Assembly: GCA_900696455.1 (NCBI GenBank)
Contig: CAADGB010000043.1
Span: forward strand, 25,084-89,083
Reading direction: 5' to 3'
DNA: 64,000 nucleotides
DNA from: an uncultured delta proteobacterium
GTDB taxonomy: Bacteria; Myxococcota_A; Polyangia; Haliangiales; Haliangiaceae
The position numbers and the translations under genes were made by a program. The notes beneath the pieces were generated by a model that was not told the origin of the DNA, did no database searches, and saw nothing but the letters and a program-made list of their open reading frames with translations. This document shows positions 8,216-15,481 of this stretch, one piece after another (within the stretch, counting starts at the first letter, position 1; each line of letters starts with the position of its first letter).

Positions 8216-8923
8216 TCAGGCGCGTCCGGAGACGCCGCGACCACCCAGGAGCGCGCGCGGCGCCGTCGCCTCGGCATGATAGGTCCAGCGCGCGTCGGAA
8301 TCGCGCCGGAGCCGCCCGCGCTGCACGAGCCAGGGCTCGAGCCCCAGCAGAGGATCTTGCGGCGCTGGCATGTCGGGCGGCCCGGTCACGAGCGGGCTTC
8401 CCGCGGCGTCTTCGAGCAACGCGGTCACCATCAGGAAGTGGAACGCATGCTCGGCTTCGGATCGACGATCCTGGGGAACGGGCGAGACATTGAGACGCGG
8501 CGCCCCGCTCCGCGAGAACCGATACCGGTAGCTGCCCCCCTGCCAGGACGCGACCGTGTCGACGCCGACCACCACGCGTACGACATCGCCGGCCAGGTAC
8601 GAGCCGATCACCGTGACGTCTCCGAAGAGTCGATGCAACGGCCACGCGTGGATGACCCGGGCGCGACGCAAGAACGGTGGAGGTGCATCGGGACCGTGCT
8701 CCAAAACGGTGTCACGCACGACCGCCGCCGCCGCTGGAGCCATGCGCCGAACCCGCGGCTCCAGGAGCGCGAGGTGCGCGATGTCCAGGTGGACAGGGCT
8801 GGCGTCACGCCCGTAGAGCGCGCTGGCGAGGTATCGAGCCTGCGATTCGAGAGCGAGACCCCGGATCGACGCCGGCAGCGGCAGAAGCGATGTTGCGCGG
8901 GTGATCTCGTGCGACAGCGACAT
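8216..8923 (-). CDS. Hypothetical protein, the only leftward gene of the element in view
   Basis: 235 residues starting MSLSHEITRATSLL. The frame stays open upstream, but that part is a Thr/Ser homopolymer produced by a repeat region and is not coding. The visible protein is mixed alpha/beta (GDVTVIGSYLAGDVVRVVVGV; SYRYRFSRSGAPRLNV) without a known domain. No Shine-Dalgarno is visible. It is transcribed away from the long rightward operon, across a repeat-rich gap. A lone divergent gene in an integrated element is often a repressor, but no DNA-binding motif is evident here. Confidence 0.5.
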   Translation of the reverse strand: MSLSHEITRATSLLPLPASIRGLALESQARYLASALYGRDASPVHLDIAHLALLEPRVRRMAPAAAAVVRDTVLEHGPDAPPPFLRRARVIHAWPLHRLFGDVTVIGSYLAGDVVRVVVGVDTVASWQGGSYRYRFSRSGAPRLNVSPVPQDRRSEAEHAFHFLMVTALLEDAAGSPLVTGPPDMPAPQDPLLGLEPWLVQRGRLRRDSDARWTYHAEATAPRALLGGRGVSGRA

Positions 8924-9063
8924 GGGCAACGCGGGCGCGCTGCCCGATACTACCGCCTCTTGCTCGGAGCGAGCGCGACATGATCGGCACGTCGCGCGCA
9001 CGTGCATTCGATGACTTGTGCACGTCGATGACCTGATCGACGAGCTCGTCGAAGCGCTCGCGA

Positions 9064-9162
9064 TGGTCGTCGAGACGGTGATCGTCGTGGTCGACGAGCT
9101 CGACGTCGTGGTCGTCGTCGTGGTCGTCGACAGCTTTGGCTGGTCGTCGACGTGGTCGTCGA
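9064..9162. repeat. TGGTCGTCGA repeat array in the divergent intergenic region
   Basis: Four exact copies of TGGTCGTCGA start at 9064, 9121, 9141 and 9153, with related partial copies (for example at 9108). They lie in the 470-bp gap (8924-9393) between the leftward gene and the rightward operon. The last two copies are 12 bp apart. The spacing and position suggest operator or replication-type binding sites. Rightward frames through it give Val/Asp homopolymer and are not convincing genes. The rest of the gap shows nothing else. Confidence 0.5.
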
Positions 9163-9393
9163 TGAGGACGCGCCTCCCGATCGACGACCGTGTCGACGAG
9201 CGCCAAGCAGGCGGAATCAGGTCGGCCGGAAAGAAAAGTGAGGGTCCGTGTCGATTCTCGTGCGAGGACCCCCGGTTTCTCGAACAGATAAGTAATGAGG
9301 GGCTCGGATTTCGAGCCTCCGCAACCGTCGCTTCCTCCCGGCGGCGACCCGATGGCTGCGTGCGCATGGAGCGCGACGTGGCGCTGGAGATTC

Positions 9394-9906
9394 ATGTCCG
9401 AGCTAGCATTCACCAAGACGGGGCAGCGCTTCGTGCCCCCGCAGGAGGCGACCCGGTGGTTGGTCACGCTCCTGTGCGACAACCGCGGCACCAAGACGCT
9501 CTACGACGAGCGCGGCGCGCCGCTTTCCATCCCGATGGAGGCGACCCGCGCCGACCTCCGCGCCGCCGTGAAGGACCGGCCGGGCCGGTACCGGCTGACG
9601 GCCACCGACGCCAACGGCGTTCCGATCCCCGAGGTGCCGCGCGCGATCGTGCCGATCCCGGACACGGAGCCCGACGAGGACGACGCGCGCGACGACGGCG
9701 AGGACACGGCCGGGGAGGTGGCGGCTCCCACGCGCTTCCGCAACGCCGCGGCGGTCGCGGCGACGGCGCCCCGCGCATGGCAAGGGGCCACGGTGACCTC
9801 ACCGATCGGGACCTGGCCCGCGTTGCCCGTGCCCGTCTCGCTGGCTGGGGCCGAGTACCTGGTGGGCGAGGCCCTCCGCGGCCAGTTCCACGTGCAGACG
9901 GTGTAG
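9394..9906 (+). CDS. N-terminal part of an amber-interrupted structural-like protein
   Basis: 170 residues from the ATG at 9394 (GGAGA at 9386-9390) to a TAG. A compact N-terminal domain (RWLVTLLCDNRGTKTLYDE; GRYRLTATDANGVPIPEVPR) is followed by an acidic linker and an RNAA motif at residues 116-119. After the TAG the same frame stays open with protein-like sequence (HTAKTEQLERCLDVLAQM) and continues as the gene listed at 9946. Codon by codon, the two look like one 770-residue protein cut by a single stop. CAG to TAG is one base change. Confidence 0.65.
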   Translation: MSELAFTKTGQRFVPPQEATRWLVTLLCDNRGTKTLYDERGAPLSIPMEATRADLRAAVKDRPGRYRLTATDANGVPIPEVPRAIVPIPDTEPDEDDARDDGEDTAGEVAAPTRFRNAAAVAATAPRAWQGATVTSPIGTWPALPVPVSLAGAEYLVGEALRGQFHVQTV

Positions 9907-9945
9907 CACACGGCGAAGACCGAGCAGCTGGAGCGATGCCTCGAC

Positions 9946-11706
9946 GTGCTCGCTCAGATGGCGATGGCGCAGGCCAACGTCATCAACGCGAACGCGGCCG
10001 GCGTCGCGCAGATGATGAGCGCGGCGGCCGATCTGCTTCGTTCCTCCGACGCTTCCGGCATGACGCGGCGAGAGCCACCGCCCGCGCCGCCGCCGCCGGC
10101 CGCACCGCCTCCCGCGCCGCCGACGCCGCCCGCACCGCCCCCTGCGTTCTTCTACGCGATGCCGCGCAACGCGGCGTACGACGACGCAGGCGTCGAGGAC
10201 GACGTCGAGGAGGAGTCGGCCGAGCCGGCCGAGCCGACGCCGGAGGAGGACTTCTTCAGCAAGACGACCGAGCTGGTCACGAAGGCGGCGACGGCGCTCG
10301 CGCCCGTGGCCGAGATCGCGCGCATGGTGACGGGCGCCGGGGGGCTCGGTGGACTCGCCGGCATGTTCGGTGGCGGCGCGGGCGGCGGCGACGCGCCTCG
10401 CAACGCGGCGCCGGACGGCGCCGACGGCGCCGACGGCGCCGACGGAACCGCCGATGTCGAGGCCGAGGCCGCGGCGCCCGATGGGGTGCCCGCGCACCTG
10501 CGCACGTCGCACGTGATCGCCATCCTCTACGGGCTGGGCCCGAAGGACGGTCCGCTGTTCCGCCAGTACCTGAAGCTGATGGAGCCGGAGGAGCGGCAGC
10601 TCCTGACCACGCACCTGTGCGCGATGCCGCTCGAGGAGGCGGAGGCGTTCGCCGCCGAGAAGGCGGCCTGGTTCGAGGAGCGGCTCGCGCACGCACGCGC
10701 GGCACGCGCGCGGAAGCGCGCGGTCATCGACATCGAGAGCCATGAGGTCGCGAGCGTCGAGTCGTCCGACGTCGCGCCCGACGGCCCGTGCGACGCCGCC
10801 GACGCCGCCGACACTCGCGGCGATGACTTCGCCCAGGAGGAACCCGAGACCCAGCCCGAGACCCACGACCCCGACCCCGACCCTCTCGCACCGACCCACC
10901 ACCAGGAGGACGCGACCACCCAGCACACCCCCACCCCGAACGTTTCCACGCAGCCGACGAACACCACCGAGGACGCCGACCTGACGCGCACGAGCCAGCC
11001 GCAGCCTGACGCCGCCCCCGCATCCTCGACGATGCCCACCTCGGCGCCGGCCGTGCCGACGACCGCCACCGCGCCGCAGGCGCTTACCCCCGCCGCGCCC
11101 GCGCCCACGCCCCAGGCCGCGCCGCCCGCGCCGCGCGAGATCGTGGTCACTCCGGCGATGGACTACCACCTGAAGCAGATCGGCCTGCGCCTGCACCCGC
11201 GCGAGGTCTTGCAGGTCCAGGCGCTCATGAAGCAGTTCTCGGTCGTCGAGCACAACGCCTGGATCACGAGGCTCATGCAGCTCGCCCCCGAGCGCGGCGC
11301 CCTCGTCCTCCGCGACGAGCTCGCGCGTCGGGCCGGGATGCCCGCCACGGCCGCGCCGATCGCTGCGCCGCACGTGCCGGCCGCGCCGATCGCTGCGCCG
11401 TATGCGCCGAACGCTGCGCCGCCTGCACCGATCGCTGCGCCGTACGCGCCGATCGCCGCGCCCCGCGCGCCGAACGCCGCGCCGCCGCCGACCCCGCCGA
11501 CGGCGGCGATCACGCCGCAGCTCGTCGCGCACCTGCGCCAGATCGCGCAGTACCTCCAGCCGCACGAGGTCGCGTTCGGCCAGCGGCTCATCATGATGGC
11601 GTCCCCCGCCGAGCGCGGCGCATGGATCGCGCGGCTCATGCCGCTCGATCCGGCGCAGGCCGCCACGGTCATCCGCGCCGAGCTGGCCCGCCGCGGTCAG
11701 AGCTAG
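9946..11706 (+). CDS. C-terminal part of the amber-interrupted protein; repeated helical domains and Pro/Ala linkers
   Basis: 586 residues if started at GTG 9946, which has no ribosome binding site. The real upstream end is probably the ORF at 9394, in the same frame. Order: amphipathic helix, Pro/Ala linker, RNAA (74-77), Gly-rich hydrophobic stretch (about 128-150), RNAA (152-155), a GAD repeat, a helical domain (about 180-255), an acidic linker, then two copies of a helical domain of about 60 residues ending in LVLRDELARRAG and TVIRAELARRGQS. An AAPIAAPYAP-type linker separates the copies. It looks like a multivalent scaffold or structural protein of the element. Confidence 0.65.
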   Translation: MLAQMAMAQANVINANAAGVAQMMSAAADLLRSSDASGMTRREPPPAPPPPAAPPPAPPTPPAPPPAFFYAMPRNAAYDDAGVEDDVEEESAEPAEPTPEEDFFSKTTELVTKAATALAPVAEIARMVTGAGGLGGLAGMFGGGAGGGDAPRNAAPDGADGADGADGTADVEAEAAAPDGVPAHLRTSHVIAILYGLGPKDGPLFRQYLKLMEPEERQLLTTHLCAMPLEEAEAFAAEKAAWFEERLAHARAARARKRAVIDIESHEVASVESSDVAPDGPCDAADAADTRGDDFAQEEPETQPETHDPDPDPLAPTHHQEDATTQHTPTPNVSTQPTNTTEDADLTRTSQPQPDAAPASSTMPTSAPAVPTTATAPQALTPAAPAPTPQAAPPAPREIVVTPAMDYHLKQIGLRLHPREVLQVQALMKQFSVVEHNAWITRLMQLAPERGALVLRDELARRAGMPATAAPIAAPHVPAAPIAAPYAPNAAPPAPIAAPYAPIAAPRAPNAAPPPTPPTAAITPQLVAHLRQIAQYLQPHEVAFGQRLIMMASPAERGAWIARLMPLDPAQAATVIRAELARRGQS

Positions 11707-11754
11707 GCGGGCGTTCGCCCGCCGCGGTCAGAGCTAGGCGGGCGTTCGCCCGCC
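11687..11754. repeat. 31-bp tandem duplication carrying a GC hairpin twice
   Basis: A 31-bp unit from 11687-11717 is repeated from 11718, covering the last codons and stop of the upstream gene. Each copy makes the hairpin GGCGGGCG-TT-CGCCCGCC (11706-11723 and 11737-11754). The first begins at the last base of the TAG stop. It may serve as a double terminator or mRNA 3' end stabiliser. There is no T-tract. The rest of the gap to 11800 is pyrimidine-rich. Confidence 0.55.
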
Positions 11755-11800
11755 GCTCCTTCCGCCACACCCCCCACCACCTCCCCGAGTACCTTCCCCC

Positions 11801-12859
11801 ATGATCCTCCCACCCCTCAACGACCACGCGTGTCTCGGTCCGATCACGGACATCGCGCGGCAACTCGTGGCCCAGCCCGACCCGCAGCTCGCGGCGCGCG
11901 CGCACGAGCTGGGCACGCCGCAGGCGGCGATCCGCTGGCTGCGCTCGTTGCCCCAGCGCGACGACACGGGCGATCCGAATGACGGCCCGCGCGTCGAGGC
12001 GTGCTCGCCGCCGCAACGCCTGGACCTCTACTCCAGCGCGCCCAATTGCGTCGAGCGAAGTACGATCCAAGCGATCATCGCCGAGATCCTCGATCCGGAA
12101 CCCAAGCGCCGGCTCGCGACGATCAATACGCCCGTCGGCCGTCACACGCTCCTGGTCGAGAACGGCCAGCCGGTCGTCCTCGATCCGCGCGTTCCGCGCA
12201 ACTGCGCGCAGTCCGGGATCGACGTGCTCGCGCAGGCGCCCGCGCCGCGCGACCTCGCCGGCTCGGCGACGTGGGTCTGCCGCGTCGCGGCCGAGCCCGC
12301 GCACCGCTTGCCCGGCGGACCTCGCCGGCTGCGCAACGCGCGCGCCGCGCTCGATGCCCTGTCGCGCGGCACGCCGATCGCGCCGAACCTCGCCGACGAC
12401 GTGGCGGCCGTGCTCGCGCTCGCCGCGCGCGAAGCCCCGCAGTGGGGCCCGGCCGGCGTCGAGACGGTCGAGCGCGTCGCCCAGGCCGTGCTCGATCTCG
12501 AGCGCGCGGTCGGCCGCTGCCGTGGCGCGTCGCCTGCCGACGACGCGGGCGGGCGGCGCAACGCCGCCGAGCTGCGCATCGGACGTCACCGTCTGCGGCC
12601 GGGCATCCCGAAGTCGCTCGCCGCCGCGCTCCGCGCGCTCGGCGTCGTCGGCAAGGAAGCCGCGACCGCGGTCGCGCGCGTCAAGCTCGCCACGCTCGGC
12701 GTGTCGCCCGGCATGCTCGGCCTCCTGGAGTCGGAGCTGAACAAGGACGGCCTGTCCCTCGGCTCGCTCGCCAAGCCGCTGCCGCCCGGGCACTCGATGG
12801 CCGCGCTCACCAAGGACGCGCTCGTCGCGCGTCACCTGGAGCGGGTGGGCGCCGCGTAG
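11801..12859 (+). CDS. Candidate transglutaminase-like cysteine protease of the element
   Basis: 352 residues. A plausible papain/transglutaminase-type triad is visible: Cys83 in PNCVERS at the start of a helix, His115 in GRHTLLVENG on a strand, and Asp128 in PVVLDPR, 13 residues later. The Cys-His and His-Asp spacings are those of transglutaminase-like proteases. Two Arg-Asn-Ala motifs (178-181 and 253-256) lie after the catalytic region, as expected of a self-trimming pro-protease. The C-terminal 90 residues are helical. Family assignment is by motif only. It sits among the structural-like genes, so maturation of their products is the obvious role to propose. Confidence 0.5.
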   Translation: MILPPLNDHACLGPITDIARQLVAQPDPQLAARAHELGTPQAAIRWLRSLPQRDDTGDPNDGPRVEACSPPQRLDLYSSAPNCVERSTIQAIIAEILDPEPKRRLATINTPVGRHTLLVENGQPVVLDPRVPRNCAQSGIDVLAQAPAPRDLAGSATWVCRVAAEPAHRLPGGPRRLRNARAALDALSRGTPIAPNLADDVAAVLALAAREAPQWGPAGVETVERVAQAVLDLERAVGRCRGASPADDAGGRRNAAELRIGRHRLRPGIPKSLAAALRALGVVGKEAATAVARVKLATLGVSPGMLGLLESELNKDGLSLGSLAKPLPPGHSMAALTKDALVARHLERVGAA

Positions 12860-12882
12860 ATCACGCGCGCGCCCACCCGCTC
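12839..12882 (+). terminator. Long hairpin with the stop codon in its loop
   Basis: GAGCGGGTGGGCGC (12839-12852) pairs perfectly with GCGCCCACCCGCTC (12869-12882). Inner bases (CGCGT/ACGCG) can extend the stem. The TAG stop of the upstream gene (12857-12859) lies in the loop. No T-tract follows. The remainder of the gap to 13018 is pyrimidine-rich with no gene. Confidence 0.5.
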
Positions 12883-13018
12883 CGAGGCCCCGGATCCGTC
12901 CGGTTCCGTCCCGCTCGTTCCCTCACCCCCCGCATCACTCGATCGGTCGCACCCCGCGGCCGGTCCCGGCCTGCGCTCGCCGGCTCGATCCCCGGCCCTC
13001 GCCGGGAGAAAGGTTCCC

Positions 13019-13630
13019 TTGTCCCCCCGCATCCCCCGCATCCACCACGCCTCCGTCCCGCTCGCTCTGCCCCTCACCCTCCGCGCGCTCGGTCGCGGGT
13101 TCCATGTCGTTCCCGACGAGGAGATCGAGCGCGCGCCGTCCTCGGCCACGCCGATCGACTACGCGCCGCTCAGCAAGGCCGCGCGTGACATCGCGACGTG
13201 GCTCCTCGCCGTCGCGCGCTCGCGCACGACCGACCCGCTCGATCACACCGCGATCGATCGCGTCGAGCGCGCCGTGCGCTTCGCCTTCGCCAGCCACGCG
13301 CCCGGCGGCGCTCGCCCGGTGACGCGGCTCGACGTCACCGAGGAAGACCTCCTCACCGTGGCCGGGATCCTCATCGACGCGTTCGAGATCGATCTGGGCG
13401 TGTCCGGCCTCGGCTCGATCGTCGGCTCGGTCTACGACGCCGCCGACGGCGATCCCGATCGCCTGTGGGACGCCTTCGCCGACGCGATCGCCGACCGCGC
13501 CGTGCGCGAGCTGGTAGCCGCGACCCGCGCCCGTCCCACGTCCCGCGTCATGCGCGTCGTGCCGGTCGTGGTGCGCCGCCCGCGCATCGCCGACCAGGCC
13601 GCGCTCGACGACCTCACCTCCCACCGCTGA
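13019..13630 (+). CDS. Hypothetical protein, TTG start
   Basis: 203 residues. The TTG at 13019 is preceded by a good GGGAGAAAGG at 13004-13013, and no ATG or GTG in frame fits better. It is largely helical with a hydrophobic, Gly-containing stretch near residues 110-140 (LLTVAGILIDAFEIDLGVSG) and a basic tail. No recognised domain. It lies 13 bp before the next gene, which suggests co-expression with the membrane-associated proteins downstream. Confidence 0.55.
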   Translation: MSPRIPRIHHASVPLALPLTLRALGRGFHVVPDEEIERAPSSATPIDYAPLSKAARDIATWLLAVARSRTTDPLDHTAIDRVERAVRFAFASHAPGGARPVTRLDVTEEDLLTVAGILIDAFEIDLGVSGLGSIVGSVYDAADGDPDRLWDAFADAIADRAVRELVAATRARPTSRVMRVVPVVVRRPRIADQAALDDLTSHR

Positions 13631-13643
13631 ACCAGGAAGACCC

Positions 13644-14399
13644 ATGGCCAAGCACAACCACCGCCTCCCCAAGCACCGTCGGCGCAACGCCGACGGCATC
13701 CCCGACGACGTGCTCCTGCCGCTCGCCCCGGTGCAGCCGTCGTTCCTCCAGCCGCAGGCGACCCAGCCTGCGCTGCCGTACCCGTACCCGTACTCGCCTC
13801 CGCCTCTCCGCACCACGCGCGCCACGCCGAAGCGTCCCTGGTCCAGCGTGAAGAAGAAGGCGGCCGAAGCCGCCGCGGCGCTCAAGCCCGAGGCGGCGAC
13901 CATCACCAAGGAGCACCTCTTCGGCGTCGGCGCCAACGCGGCCGGCGGCGTCGCCACCGCGCTCGCCGCCAACGAGCTGGTCGACAACGTCGGCGTCATG
14001 CCCATGGCGATCGGCGCCACGGTGATCGGCGGGCTCGGCTCGGCGTTCCTCAAGGGCAACTGGCAGAAGGTCGCCCAGGGCGTCCTCGGCGCGGGCGTCG
14101 GCCAGCTCGGCACCGCGTACCTGACCGAGCGCGCGCTCAAGAAGGCCGCCGCCGCGCAGAAGGAGGTCGAGCGCATCCAGCCCGCGCCGAGCGTGAAGCC
14201 GTCGAGTGACGGCAAGCGCAACGCGTACCTCGGCGGAAGCGACGACGACACCATGCACCGCGCGATGGACCGCTACGAGCGCCGCATCGACGCGATCCTC
14301 GCCGACGACGAGCCGCGGAACGCCTACGGCGATGCCGGCATCGACGGCGATGCGTGGGCCGGCGGCTACGACGGCGCCAGCTACGGCTACGCCGCGTAG
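13644..14399 (+). CDS. Gly/Ala-rich membrane-inserting protein with three Arg-Asn-Ala motifs
   Basis: 251 residues. A basic N-terminus (KHNHRLPKHRRRNADG), a Pro/Tyr-rich linker, then a Gly/Ala-rich hydrophobic core at about 90-160 (FGVGANAAGGVATALAANEL; MAIGATVIGGLGSAFLKG) that looks membrane-active, then an acidic Gly/Tyr-rich tail. RNA motifs stand at residues 14-17, 192-195 and 225-228, at both edges of the core. If they are cleavage sites, the mature piece would be about residues 17-192. Resembles small structural membrane proteins of membrane-containing phages only in general build. Confidence 0.6.
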   Translation: MAKHNHRLPKHRRRNADGIPDDVLLPLAPVQPSFLQPQATQPALPYPYPYSPPPLRTTRATPKRPWSSVKKKAAEAAAALKPEAATITKEHLFGVGANAAGGVATALAANELVDNVGVMPMAIGATVIGGLGSAFLKGNWQKVAQGVLGAGVGQLGTAYLTERALKKAAAAQKEVERIQPAPSVKPSSDGKRNAYLGGSDDDTMHRAMDRYERRIDAILADDEPRNAYGDAGIDGDAWAGGYDGASYGYAA

Positions 14400-14505
14400 C
14401 GCGCACACCGAACCGCGCCCCCACACCGAGGAGAGGACCGGGGGCGCATGGCTTCGCGCGAGCCGGGGGTGGGCCTTCCCCCAACCCCCAACCGAAAGAA
14501 TCCAC

Positions 14506-14925
14506 ATGGACCAGTACGAATTCGAGACCGACGACGACACGCGCAACGCGCGCGTGCGCGTCATCCGCCACCCGGGCAACGTGCGCCCGGGCGTCTACCC
14601 GACGCGCCCCTACCAGCCGGCGGTGTACCCGGCGCCCGCGCCGATGTACCCGCCCGCGGGGTGCCCGGCGTACGCGCCGCAGCCGGTGATCGTGCAGCGC
14701 CCGGCCGTGCGTCGCTTCAGCGACCTCACCACGGGTGACATCGCGCACCTGGCGTCGCAGGCGCTCGCCGCGCTCCAGGCGCTCCCCGCCGCGCCGGCTC
14801 CGGTCGGCGCGACGGAGACGGACGTCGCGAACCTCATCACCTACCAGGCGGCGCTCGCCCAGCACGCCAAGCGCGACGAGCAGCTCCGCACGATCGGCTC
14901 GTTCATCGCCAAGCTGCTCGGCTAG
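14506..14925 (+). CDS. Small protein with Tyr/Pro linker and conserved C-terminal helix pair
   Basis: 139 residues. Acidic N-terminus with TRNAR at 12-16, a Tyr/Pro-rich middle (VYPAPAPMYPP), and a helical C-terminus ETDVANLITYQAALAQHAKR ending DEQLRTIGSF. This C-terminus is clearly paralogous to that of the protein at 19364-19708. No ribosome binding site better than GAAAGAA is visible. The 106-bp gap before it holds no gene. Likely a small structural or adaptor protein. Confidence 0.6.
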   Translation: MDQYEFETDDDTRNARVRVIRHPGNVRPGVYPTRPYQPAVYPAPAPMYPPAGCPAYAPQPVIVQRPAVRRFSDLTTGDIAHLASQALAALQALPAAPAPVGATETDVANLITYQAALAQHAKRDEQLRTIGSFIAKLLG

Positions 14926-14942
14926 CCAACGGAGCCACCCGG

Positions 14943-15311
14943 ATGAGCACCCCTACGTACAAGGGTCCCGGCCAGCCCGCGCCGCTCGCCATCGACGGCG
15001 TCACCGGCTGGCTCGGTGGCTTCCTCGGCGGCACGCCGACGCCGGTCTACAAGACCGCGCCGCCCGTGCCGCCGCCGGCCCCCGGGCCGTGCCCGCCGTG
15101 TCCGCCGTGCCCGTCGTGCCCCGTGCCGAAGAAGCCGGAGCCGACGAAGCAGCAGCCGCCGTGCCCGGCGCCGCTGCCTCCGGCGCAGCACGATCCGTGC
15201 GGCGACGTGCCCGAGCAGCAGCTCGTGCTCGGCGACTGCGGTGACACCGTGATCCCGGTCGGCAACGGCCCGATCACGATCGTCGTCGAGCCGCGCCCGC
15301 ATTGCGGCTGA
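14943..15311 (+). CDS. Small Pro/Cys-rich protein
   Basis: 122 residues. A short hydrophobic Gly/Trp stretch (GVTGWLGGFLGG) is followed by a Pro-rich segment with six Cys in CPPCPPCPSCP, Lys/Pro spacers, and a compact C-terminal strand region (VIPVGNGPITIVVEPRPHCG). The TPxYK motif occurs twice (STPTYK, TPVYK). The Cys cluster suggests metal binding or disulfide cross-linking. Function unknown. Confidence 0.6.
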   Translation: MSTPTYKGPGQPAPLAIDGVTGWLGGFLGGTPTPVYKTAPPVPPPAPGPCPPCPPCPSCPVPKKPEPTKQQPPCPAPLPPAQHDPCGDVPEQQLVLGDCGDTVIPVGNGPITIVVEPRPHCG

Positions 15312-15340
15312 CCTGCGGCTGACCTACGGCTGACCTGCGG
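15304..15340. repeat. 11-bp tandem repeat at a gene end
   Basis: The unit GCGGCTGACCT occurs three times (the third copy starts with A) plus four bases, beginning inside the last codons and stop of the upstream gene. The rest of the gap to 15481 holds a pyrimidine-only-like tract (about 15421-15469) just before the ribosome binding site. Confidence 0.5.
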
Positions 15341-15481
15341 CCGATCGCGTCCCGCTTCCCTCGACTGACCTGACCTGAACCCTGGCCCACCTCCGCGCTC
15401 GCGCGCGGCCTGCGCCCCCGGTCCTCCTCCTCGTCTCCTTCCTCCTTCTCTTCTCCCTCTTCCCTCCAACCAGGAGCACCC

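Noticed and set aside
8924..9367. Longer N-terminus for the minus-strand gene at 8216-8923
   Set aside because: It would add a Thr/Ser homopolymer from the same repeat region; ATG 8923 is a better start.
9018..9393. GTG-started frame with VVVVVVVV stretch in the divergent gap
   Set aside because: The residues come from the TGGTCGTCGA repeats, and the frame runs on as a shadow of the 9394 and 9946 genes.
15304..15340. Possible CRISPR-like array
   Set aside because: Only three to four contiguous 11-bp units without spacers; a simple tandem repeat. No cas genes in the window.
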